Shown here piece after piece: positions 8,952-17,700 of a stretch of 64,000 nt of DNA (its first letter is position 1; each line of letters opens with the position of its first letter). The stretch comes from Ornithinimicrobium avium. GTDB lineage: Bacteria; Actinomycetota; Actinomycetes; Actinomycetales; Dermatophilaceae. Made by a program: the position numbers and the translations under genes. The notes beneath the pieces are model-generated. The model saw only the letters and a program-made list of their open reading frames with translations, was not told the DNA's origin and searched no databases. The stretch lies in assembly GCF_003351765.1 (NCBI RefSeq), contig NZ_CP031229.1:992001-1056000 (forward strand), given 5' to 3'.

Positions 8952-9820
8952 ATGGCGGCATGGCTGCTGACGATCAGCAAGGACTACCCCCAGCACTGGA
9001 AGTTTGCGAAAGAGCACGGCCTCTGGGACCTGATCACTCCGCGCGGGATCAAGGCCGGGGACGTCGTCTATTACTGGCAGAGCGGGGCGTCTCTGCTCGG
9101 CAAGGTACGGGTGCTCCAGGATGCCTACGAGATCGACGCCGATCAGGTCACGCCAGGCCCGTGGGACGACTGGCCCGGGTCCGACGAGAAACCCTATGTC
9201 CAGCGCTTCCCGCTCGAGGTCCTGGCCGGTGAGGCGGCCGAGCAGCCCCGCTGGCACGACGTAGCGGCGGCGACCGGTCTGAGCAAGAACCCCACCTTCG
9301 TCCGGACGCTGAAGCCGGAGCAGCAGGCGGTCCTGGACGAGTACCTCGGTGGGGACCCCAACCCACAGCAGTCGCTCAGCGACGCCCAGCGTGAGCACAT
9401 CTTCGCCACCATGGACGAGGACTTGCGGTCCGCCGAATCCAGATGGTGGCGCTCCGGCAGGGACAGCCGCAGTTCCGCGGAGCACTCCTGGGTGCGTACG
9501 GGGGACGGTGTGCGATCACCGGGACCGCGGTCGAGGCAGTACTGGAGGCCGCACACATCTGGCCACACAAGGGCCACCACACCAACGCGGTCTGGAACGG
9601 TCTGCTCCTGCGCGCCGACCTGCATGCCCTCTTCGACCTCTTCCAGCTGACCGTCGAGGCAGACAGCCTGAAGGTGCGCGTCTCCCCGGCGCTGCAGGGC
9701 ACCGAGTATGAGGCCCTCGAGGGCACGGTCCTCACGGTGCCCGCGACGCTGGACGACCAGCCCGCCCGCGAGGCACTCGCCAAGCACAACGAGGACTGCG
9801 CTGGTTGGCTGTGGGCATGA
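8952..9820 (+). pseudogene. EVE-like/HNH endonuclease interrupted by a single frameshift
   Basis: The first frame (ATG at 8952, GGAAGG about 8 nt upstream) encodes an EVE/PUA-like domain: WLLTISKDY, then GDVVYYWQSG and VRVLQDAYEI. It runs intact to about residue 163. From about 9441 the coding sense jumps to another frame, which gives a complete HNH module: ALRQGQPQFR, GRCAITG, EAAHIWPHK, then LLLRADLHALFD, ending at 9820. One extra base near 9441-9443 would restore a protein of about 290 residues. EVE-HNH proteins are known as putative type IV-like enzymes recognising modified cytosine. Either this is a true inactivating deletion or a sequence error. The MazG-like gene starts within its stop codon, so the locus still reads as an operon. 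Confidence 0.75.
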
Positions 9821-10137
9821 ATGTCGAACGGCTCCAGGTGCAGCTCCGCGACTTCGCCGAGGAGCGGGACTGGGGGCGGTTTCACACCCCGAAGAATCTG
9901 GCGATGGCGCTGTCGGTCGAGGCGTCCGAGCTGCTGGAGATCTTCCAGTGGCTCACGCCCGAGGAGTCCCAGAGGGTGATGGCCGGTCCTCAAGCTGAGG
10001 ACGTGAAGGATGAGGTCGCCGACATCCTGATCTACCTCCTGCGCCTGACCGACGTGTTGGGAGTGGACCTCGACTCGGTCGTCGCGGCCAAGGTGGCCAG
10101 GAATGCGAGTCGGTTCCCTCCCGTCGACGATGGCTGA
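9817..10137 (+). CDS. MazG-like nucleotide pyrophosphohydrolase
   Basis: A 106-residue all-alpha protein of the MazG/RS21-C6 (dCTP pyrophosphatase-like) family. Visible elements are FHTPKNLAMALSVEASELLEIF, with the first metal-binding acidic cluster in EASELLE, and later VKDEVADILIYLLRL, which supplies the second E-x-x-D pair. Such enzymes hydrolyse non-canonical or excess dNTPs to the monophosphate and pyrophosphate. The ATG at 9817 overlaps the stop of the broken HNH gene (ATGA). Coupling to a nuclease suggests a nucleotide-pool or alarmone role in defence, but this is inference; the family also has housekeeping members. Confidence 0.82.
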   Translation: MNVERLQVQLRDFAEERDWGRFHTPKNLAMALSVEASELLEIFQWLTPEESQRVMAGPQAEDVKDEVADILIYLLRLTDVLGVDLDSVVAAKVARNASRFPPVDDG

Positions 10138-10246
10138 CCACGGCCGTCAGCGGCAGGCCGGCAGCCCTCCTTGAGCCAGATGTGCCCCTGTTTCGTCGAG
10201 CCGCCGGCTGCACCAGCCCCAGCCCCGCCGGGACGCCAATGCATCC

Positions 10247-10252
10247 TCTAGG
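10247..10252. repeat. Left target-site duplication TCTAGG of the IS481 element
   Basis: Identical to the six bases at 11335-11340 immediately beyond the other IS end, and of the NCTAGN form. Confidence 0.9.
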
Positions 10253-11334
10253 TGTACCCGGCCATCACGTTGGTGACAGGCGGCTGATCGGTGGGTTGCC
10301 TCCGAGTGCGCTGTGGCGACGTTCAGTGTTGTGGTGCTCGAGCCATGGCGCAAGGGCGGCGGCGCGCTGGTCGTTGCTGGTGAAGGCCTGTCGGTAGGCC
10401 CACTCGGTGGCCAGGGTGCGGTTGAGGCGCTCGACCTTGCCGTTCTGCCACGGACAGTGCGGCTTGATGAACTGCTGAGTGATGCCCAGGTCAGCGCAGA
10501 CCTTCTTCATCTCGGCCGAGTGCCGGTAGGCAAAGGCGTTGTCGGTCATGAGCCGCTCGATGCGCGTAATGCCCTTGGCCCGTGAAGTAGGCGGCCGCGC
10601 GGGACAGGAACGCCGCGCAGGTCATGCCCTTCTCATCGGGCAGGATCTTTGAGTAGGCCAGCCGGGAGTGGTCGTCGACGGCCGAGTGCACGAAGTCGTA
10701 CCCGATCCTGACCTTGCGGTCGCGGTGGCCGTCGGCGCGTCCCAGGGCGCGCCACCCGCCGCCGTCAGGGATCCTGCCGAGCTTCTTGACGTCCATGTGC
10801 ACCAGCTCGCCCGGGCGCTGCCGCTCGTAGCGGACCGCGGTCTGCTTGGAGGAGCGGATCACCTGTCCGGTCATCGGGTCGCACTCGCGTAGGTAGGGCA
10901 CGTCGTGGCGGCGCAGGATCCGACTGACCGTGCGGGCCGGGACACCTAGCCGAGGGCCCAGGACGTCAGGACCCTCACGATGAGCGGTTCGGGCAGCCAG
11001 GACCTTGGTCTCGACCTGCGGGCTGGTCCTGGTCGGTGTGGTGTGCGGGCGTGAGGACCGCGACGCCAGACCGTCCTCACCCTCGACGGCGTACCGCTGG
11101 ATCCAGGTACGCACGCACTTGCGTGAGACTCCCATCGCGGCGGCGATGTGAGCCTGCTTCCAGCCGGCTTGATGCCGCTGGACGATCAACCGGCGACCAT
11201 GGACGGTCAGCCGCGCACTACCGTGGGACACGAGAACCTCCGGGTTGGAGTGGGCCTTAGACAAGCCACATCCCACTCGGAGGTTCTCATTCGTTCAGCC
11301 AGGCTCGCCGCTACCAACGTCCTGGCCGGGTACA
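10253..11334 (-). mobile_element. IS481-family insertion sequence, complete ends, 1082 bp
   Basis: The element has imperfect terminal inverted repeats. The left end reads TGTACCCGGCCATCACG from 10253 and the right end, read inward from 11334, TGTACCCGGCCAGGACG; 20 of the first 22 positions match. It begins TG and ends CA. Both sides carry the 6-bp direct repeat TCTAGG (10247-10252 and 11335-11340), fitting the NCTAGN target preference known for IS481. The ends are complete but the single transposase gene is frameshifted, so the copy is probably not autonomous. It sits just upstream of the 1100-residue gene. Confidence 0.92.
10265..11231 (-). pseudogene. IS481-family transposase with one frameshift
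   Basis: Starts at GTG 11231 with the family's usual N-terminus (SHGSARLTVHGR), a helix-turn-helix (AAAMGVSRKCVRTWIQRY), and a DDE catalytic core: HMDVKKLGRI, AVDDHSRLAY, and in the second frame the final acidic region in CPWQNGKVERLNRT followed by HHNTERRHSALGG. The frame breaks at 10575-10576, where one extra base (TT on the plus strand) turns QGITRIERLMTDNAF into nonsense; removing it restores the expected reading. IS481 elements are not known for programmed frameshifting, so I call it a disabled gene. Confidence 0.88.
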
Positions 11335-11340
11335 TCTAGG
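11335..11340. repeat. Right target-site duplication TCTAGG of the IS481 element
   Basis: Matches the repeat at 10247-10252. An intact duplication implies simple transposition without later rearrangement of the flanks. Confidence 0.9.
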
Positions 11341-11463
11341 GCAGAGCATCCTCGACGGCGACTATGAGCACCTGATGATTGACTGTCTCACCCGCCATAT
11401 ATGGTCTCCGGTAACGCATTGGACGGTCTCGGCGAGGAGACAGATGGGGCAGGTGCAGGCGGG

Positions 11464-14400
11464 ATGAGCACGCCGACGGATCGCAAGGTGACTCCTCTGG
11501 AGCTGCTCCGGATGCGGGAGGAGTCCTGGGGGAGCCGACTCTCTCCCATTCGCATCGGCCTCGTCGCTGAGGACGTGACCACCACAACGGCTCACAGCGA
11601 GCAGGCACTCCGGTGGCTGGGCGGATTGTGGCACCGGCAGGGGCCGGGGTCGACTCTCCTCCGCCGCTTTCCCGCAGTGCACGTCCTGACGACCACGAGG
11701 GTCGCCACCGACCACTATGCAGCCAAATACTGGCCTCAGCTGTGCGAGAGAGCGGGCATCCCCAAGGACCCCTATGTGCAGCACGACTGGGGGACGGCTT
11801 ACATCCACAACCTGCGCCAGCTGGGCCTGCCGACCTTCGACGACGTCGAGGACAGGGGGTCCAGGTTCGTCGGCCCCATCCTGATGCACAGCGGGGTGCC
11901 GACCTACTGTCTGCCCGACCTCTTTCGGCTGGCCAGGGACCGACGACGGATGATGCCCGGGTTGACCCCGGAGGCCTTCGTGGACTGGGCCCGAGAGCGT
12001 GCCCGCCAGGACCGCCTGCGCCACATCGACAAGCCTGTCCAACGGTTCCTGCGCTACGGCGGCGAATTTGCTGTCGATGTCGTCGACCGGGTATTCGAAC
12101 TGCTGGACGTGGTGTCGGCGGGTGGAACCGGGGACGACGTCGAGCTACCCCCACGATTCCGAGCTGCAGCAGTAGCACTGCGCGACGACGGGGAATCCTT
12201 GTCCGCACCCTCCGGGACCGCCGGGGAGTTCCTCCCTGTCGCACCACGACGCGCCGCCCTCATGCTCGATCCCTACGGTCGCGGACCCTTCGTGCGGCTC
12301 CCGTCGATCCCGGACGCCGACGAGGGCCAGGTGGTCTGGGTCGTCGGCGCCGACGCCGAGGAGGAGCGGGTGCCGTCGCTGGCCTTGATGCCCGGCTACC
12401 GCGAACCCACCCCCCAGGTGGACGTTCCGGTCAACCGCCCCGTCCGTCAGCTGACCGCGCGCCTGGAGGGGTCGACCGTCCTGGACCTCACCATCCCGGT
12501 CGTGGACAACGACCGTCCCTTGCTCGTCTTCGATGAGGAGGGCGTGCAGATGGGGCTGGGGTCGCCCCTGCGACGAGGTGCGGTGTGGGTCCTACACCCG
12601 TGGACGCATCCGCTCGAGGCACCCGCCCCCGACAAGGTCATGACCCGGGCCGCCCTCCCTCCGGGATGGGACGGGTGGGAGCTGGTGCTGCTCGATCTCG
12701 ACGGCGTCCAGCAGCTGCGGCTGACGGACGGACAGACCGTCGAGGTGCAGGCACGAGCCGTGCCCCGCTTCCACATGCCCGAACCGTTCGCCGGGGCACG
12801 GACGATGTCGGGCGACGCGATCTTCGCGCATCTGCCTCAGATCGAGCTGCCCGATCTGGGGGACGACGGACCCGGCTGGTCGGTCTCGCTGGTCGACCAC
12901 ACCGGAGCCGTAGTCGTCCGCCAAGACGTCTCCAGCGAGGCGGACTGCGCCCGGGTCTGGGCCTCGGCCCCGCGGACGTTGTGCGGGGAGGTCCACCTGC
13001 GCATCCGGGGACCATGGGGACGCACCGCCAGCAGGCGCTTAACCGTGGTCCAGGGGCTCACGGTGGACTCGGACCCGGCGTGGCGACGGATGACAGGTCA
13101 AGGGCTGACGCCGGCAGTCCTCACGCTGTCTGCCTCCCCGGGCATCCGGGTGTCGACCCACCGTCTGGAGCTGGATACCAGGCAGGTCCGCAGGGTGGTC
13201 ACCGTCTCGACGGGACCCGAGAAGCTCCCCCTCGTAGTCGAACCGGCCCACATGTCGGTGAGTCATCTGACCCCCACGAAGACGGGCCGCGAGTCGGTCA
13301 CGGCCCTGACCCTCCAGACCGAGGCGGTGCTCGACGATCCGGGTGTGCTCGTGGTCGACACGGGCGCGCAGGCCAGCCCAGTCCTGCATGTGCGCGGCTC
13401 CCGGGGCTTCCTCCAGACGGTGGACCCGTCGGCCACCACCGGGGGTTCGACCAACTACCGCTTCGCCCTCGCCCAGATCACCGACACCCTTCGCGCCGAG
13501 CAGCAGCTGCGCCTGTCCCTGGACCGCGAAGGGACCCTCACGGTCGCCCATGTCCGCCCCGGTCGACTCTTCTCCACCATCTCGGTCAACGACTCCAAGC
13601 TCCTGCTTGCAGGTGCTCCGTCGATCGAAGGCCTGACCGCGATCTGCTACCGCGCGACAGCGCCGTGGACGTCGGCGCAGGTCCTCCCCGTGACCGACGG
13701 GACCGCAGAGCTGCCGGAGTCGCTGGTGGGTGTCGGTCCCCTGCTGGTGCACGTACGTGTCGAGGATCCGTGGGTTCCGGAACCGGTCCCCGCATGGCCC
13801 GTGGTCGCTCAGTGGGTGGAGCAGCCCGGTCACCTCGATTCGGGGCCCGAGCATGAGGTGCTCCTCTCCGCCTTCCTTGCGGGTGAGGCTCACCTCGACG
13901 GATATGACGGCGAGTTCGCCCCCGTCTGGGTCGCCTACGACCGGTTGTGGCAGCTCGGGCTCGGAGACCGCAGTCACAGTGTCGACGAAGAGCTTCGAGG
14001 CCTTCTCGTGTCAACGCCGGGGAAATCCACCGCAGCGCTGGCCGAGGCAACCATCGAGCCGGAGCGGGTCCCTCAGCTCCTGGCGCGCACCGGTCTCGTC
14101 GCGGCGCCGCTCTCCGATGAGTCGCTCGACCGCGTCCCCGTGAGACAGGCCAACGTGCTCCCTCTAACGTTCCTGGGTGCCTGGTCCGGCGGCGACGACA
14201 CCGTCGACGCCTTGACCGGGGTCACCGGTGAGGTCGCCCGGGACGTGGCGGGAGGAACCGATCCCCTCGCCGGCGTCGGAGGTTTCGACCAGACCGCCGA
14301 CGTGCTCGCACGCATGTCTCCCACAGATCGGCACCGGATCTACCGCACGGCGGGCATCGTCCCGACAGGCCTGCTGGACAAGGACAGCCGGGTGCTGGCG

Positions 14401-14766
14401 GCCGAGTCCGTCCTGGCCGAGCGGGACGGGCGTCACCTGTCCTGGCTGCGGATCAATGCCGGGCGCCTGACGGCCGAGCTGCGCAGGACGTTCCTCGCTC
14501 TCGGCGAGGGACAGGCAGTTGCGGCGATGGACGCGCGGAGGCATCCGACGAAACCGCACGGGTGGCGGGCGATCCCCGAGTGGTCCATCGGGATGGCGAT
14601 GGCGTGCCGGCTGGCGGCCCACCGGGAGGTGACCCTGCCGGTCGTGACATCGGGCCTCCGTGCGTTGAAGGACCTGTCCACAGCCTGTCCCCGACTCGTG
14701 ACCATCGACCTCGTGCTCGCCGAACTCCTGGTCCGCGACGACCTCACCCGGAAGGCCGCGCCGTGA
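11464..14766 (+). CDS. Large unrecognised protein coupled to the DUF1998 helicase
   Basis: A 1100-residue protein I do not recognise. The first 240 residues are compact and helical with conserved-looking stretches (FPAVHVLTTTR, YVQHDWGTAY, FVGPILMHSGVPTYCLPDLF). The middle 500 residues look beta-rich with many VVV/DLT segments, perhaps tandem Ig- or jelly-roll-like modules. The last 150 residues turn helical again (LSWLRINAGRLTAELRRTF). There is no signal peptide, membrane segment or nucleotide-binding loop. I take the ATG at 11464; an in-frame ATG lies at 11401. Its stop overlaps the GTG of the helicase gene (14763), implying a two-protein complex. The IS481 element ends 124 bp before it. 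A defence function is inferred from the partner and neighbourhood only. Confidence 0.6.
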   Translation: MSTPTDRKVTPLELLRMREESWGSRLSPIRIGLVAEDVTTTTAHSEQALRWLGGLWHRQGPGSTLLRRFPAVHVLTTTRVATDHYAAKYWPQLCERAGIPKDPYVQHDWGTAYIHNLRQLGLPTFDDVEDRGSRFVGPILMHSGVPTYCLPDLFRLARDRRRMMPGLTPEAFVDWARERARQDRLRHIDKPVQRFLRYGGEFAVDVVDRVFELLDVVSAGGTGDDVELPPRFRAAAVALRDDGESLSAPSGTAGEFLPVAPRRAALMLDPYGRGPFVRLPSIPDADEGQVVWVVGADAEEERVPSLALMPGYREPTPQVDVPVNRPVRQLTARLEGSTVLDLTIPVVDNDRPLLVFDEEGVQMGLGSPLRRGAVWVLHPWTHPLEAPAPDKVMTRAALPPGWDGWELVLLDLDGVQQLRLTDGQTVEVQARAVPRFHMPEPFAGARTMSGDAIFAHLPQIELPDLGDDGPGWSVSLVDHTGAVVVRQDVSSEADCARVWASAPRTLCGEVHLRIRGPWGRTASRRLTVVQGLTVDSDPAWRRMTGQGLTPAVLTLSASPGIRVSTHRLELDTRQVRRVVTVSTGPEKLPLVVEPAHMSVSHLTPTKTGRESVTALTLQTEAVLDDPGVLVVDTGAQASPVLHVRGSRGFLQTVDPSATTGGSTNYRFALAQITDTLRAEQQLRLSLDREGTLTVAHVRPGRLFSTISVNDSKLLLAGAPSIEGLTAICYRATAPWTSAQVLPVTDGTAELPESLVGVGPLLVHVRVEDPWVPEPVPAWPVVAQWVEQPGHLDSGPEHEVLLSAFLAGEAHLDGYDGEFAPVWVAYDRLWQLGLGDRSHSVDEELRGLLVSTPGKSTAALAEATIEPERVPQLLARTGLVAAPLSDESLDRVPVRQANVLPLTFLGAWSGGDDTVDALTGVTGEVARDVAGGTDPLAGVGGFDQTADVLARMSPTDRHRIYRTAGIVPTGLLDKDSRVLAAESVLAERDGRHLSWLRINAGRLTAELRRTFLALGEGQAVAAMDARRHPTKPHGWRAIPEWSIGMAMACRLAAHREVTLPVVTSGLRALKDLSTACPRLVTIDLVLAELLVRDDLTRKAAP

Positions 14767-17700
14767 CGACCACCTCCATCGACGCGATCGGAACCGCGAA
14801 GGAGATCACCACCAGCTACCGACGCTACCTGCGCTCCCTCCTGGCCGTCCGGGACCCCCAGCTCTCCCGGGCGCTGCGGGACACCATCGATCGGACACCG
14901 CTTCTCGACAAGGGCCCCTACCTGGAGGCGACGCCTCCCTACCGGGCCGGGTCGTCACCGGAGGACCTCATCGACGAGGGCGTGCTCGGGCCCGGGTTCC
15001 GCGGCTTGGACTCCCCCGCGCTCCCCCTGACCCGGCCTCTCTACGCACACCAGGACGCAGCCCTGCGCAAGGTGCGCGCCGGACGAAACGTCGTCGTGGC
15101 GACCGGCACCGGCTCGGGAAAGACGGAGTCGTTCCTCCTGCCCATCCTCGACGACCTCGTGCGCGAGTCCGCGGCCGGCACCCTGGGACCGGGCGTGAGA
15201 GCCCTGCTCCTCTACCCGATGAACGCCCTGGCCAACGACCAGCTCAAGCGGCTGCGCCAGCTGCTCGCCGACCGACCCGAGATCACCTTCGGCCGTTACA
15301 CCGGTGACACCCGGAACAGTGAGCGGGAGGCGCGGGAGAACTTCTCCGTGCTCAACCCCGGGGAGCCCGTCCTGCCCAACGAGCTGCTGAGTCGCGAACG
15401 CATGCGGGAGAGCCCGCCCCACATCCTGCTGACGAACTACGCGATGTTGGAGTACCTGCTGCTGCGCCCGCTTGACATGGAGCTGTTCGCCCCCGGCTCC
15501 AGCCGGTGGCGATACATCGTGGTCGACGAGGCGCACGTCTACGACGGCACCCAGGGGGCCGAGATCGGCATGCTGCTGCGCCGGCTGAAGGACCGGGTCG
15601 CCCCGGGGTCGCCGCTGCAGTGCATCGCCACCTCGGCGACCGTGGGCGGTGACGCGGATCCCTCGGCCGTGACCACGTTCGCCAGCCAGCTGTTCGGCGA
15701 GCGGTTCGAGTGGGTCGACGGTGATCCGGAACGCCAGGACCTGATCACCGCCGCCAGGGTCGTGCCCTCGGGAGCCGCATGGGGCCCACTGACCGCAGCG
15801 GACTACCGCTCGCTCGCGGCCTCGTCGAACCCTGCTGCCCGGCTCCACGAGCTGGCCCCGGGGGAAGGGACGACCGACCCTGCCGACCTGCTGCGGCGGG
15901 AAGCCGGCATGGCCACGTTGCGCACCACCTTGGCGGCCGGGGCGACGACGGTCGAACGCGCAGCCAGCCGGGTGTTCCCCGGACAACCCGACGCCGTCGA
16001 CGGGCTCGCCGCCCTGGTCACCGTCGGCAGCGCGATGGCCACCGGGGACGGCAGTCCGGTCCTGTCCGCGCGCTACCACCTGTTCCTCCGGTCGACCGAG
16101 GGCGCGTTCGCCTGCTTCTCACCCACGGGCCCGCACGTCGAGCTCTCCAGGCACGACGCCTGTCCGACGTGCGCCGCGTCGATGTTCGAGATCGGCTCGT
16201 GCAAGCGGTGCGGCGCCGTCCACGTCGTGGGGCGGATCGAGCAGGAGGGTCGGATCAAGAGACTTCGGCCCCGCCACGCCAAGTCCGAGACGAAATGGCT
16301 CGTCCTCGACAGCACCGAGACCCTGGTCGACGAGGACGAGGTGGCCGTCGAGAGTCAGGACGTCCCGGTCCAGGGCGACGCCTTCGTGCTCTGCACCACA
16401 TGCGGTGGGCTGTCACCCACGGGTCACGCCAGCTGCCAGGACAGCAGCTGCGGGGCCAGGACGATCCGTCCCGTCCGCCTGCTGAAGTCCCGGGGCAACG
16501 ACGGCGTGGCCGGATGCCTGGTCTGCGGTGCACGCGGCGAGGCGACGGTCCGTCTCTTCGAGACGGGTCCTGACGCGTCCAACGCCGTCCTGGCCACGGT
16601 CCTCTACCAGCACCTCCCCGGGCAGACGGACGAGTCGGCGGCCGTCCTCCCGGGCGAGGGTCGCAAGCTGCTCATGTTCAGCGACAACCGCCAGTCGGCC
16701 GCCTTCTTCGCCCCCTACCTGGAGGACAGCTACCTGCGCCTCCAGCGTCGGCGGCTGATCGCCCAGGGACTGGTGCGGTCAGGTGCCGACGAGGAACCGG
16801 TGGCGGTCGACGACCTCATCTTTCAGGTGGGTCGAGAGGGCAAGCGCGCCAACCTCTTCGGCCCAAGGGACACCGCGCAGATGCAGATGCGCCAGGTAGC
16901 CCCATGGGTCATGGCCGAGGTCGTGGCCACGGACGACCGGACCTCCCTCGAAGGTCTCGGACTGCTCAGCGTCCGGCTCGCCAGGGACCCGTCTTGGCCC
17001 GCACCGGCCCCTCTTCTGCAGCTGGGGCTGGGCGAGGACGAGGCGTGGGACCTCATCGAGGAGCTCCTGCGGACCCTGCGCCAGCAGGGCGTGGTCACCA
17101 TGCCCGACCTGGTGGCGCCGGACGACGAGGTCTTCGCACCCCGGCTCGGCCCGATCCACGCGCGGCTGGAAGGCCCCACCCCGCGGCGCAAGGTGCTGTC
17201 CTGGCTCCCGGGTCGGGGCGCCAACCGACGCGTCGACTTCGTGGGCAAGGTCCTGACCGCGCTCGGCAGCGACCAGGACCCCCTCGACGTCCTCCGGGGT
17301 GTGTGGAAGTACGTCCTGGCCGAGAGCACGGCGGTCGACTGGCTCCGGCAGGACACGCTCAAGGGTGTCGGGTCGGTCTCCCAGGTGGACCACGAGCTGC
17401 TCAGGCTCGGGTGGGTCGGTCCGGATGCGCCGGTGTGGCGGTGCACGGTATGCCGTCGCACGGCACCGGTCAGCATCCGTGGCGTGTGTCCGGCACTGCG
17501 CTGCGCGGGCCGCCTGGAGCCGTTCCACCCCGACCCCGACCAGGACACCGACCACTACCGCCACCTCTACCGGACGATGAGCCCGGTGCCCCTGCGAGCG
17601 CTGGAGCACACCGCCCAGTGGCGCACCGAGGAGGCCACGGCAATCCAGAACGACTTCATCAAGGGGAAGGTCAACGCGCTGTCCTGCTCGACCACCTTCG

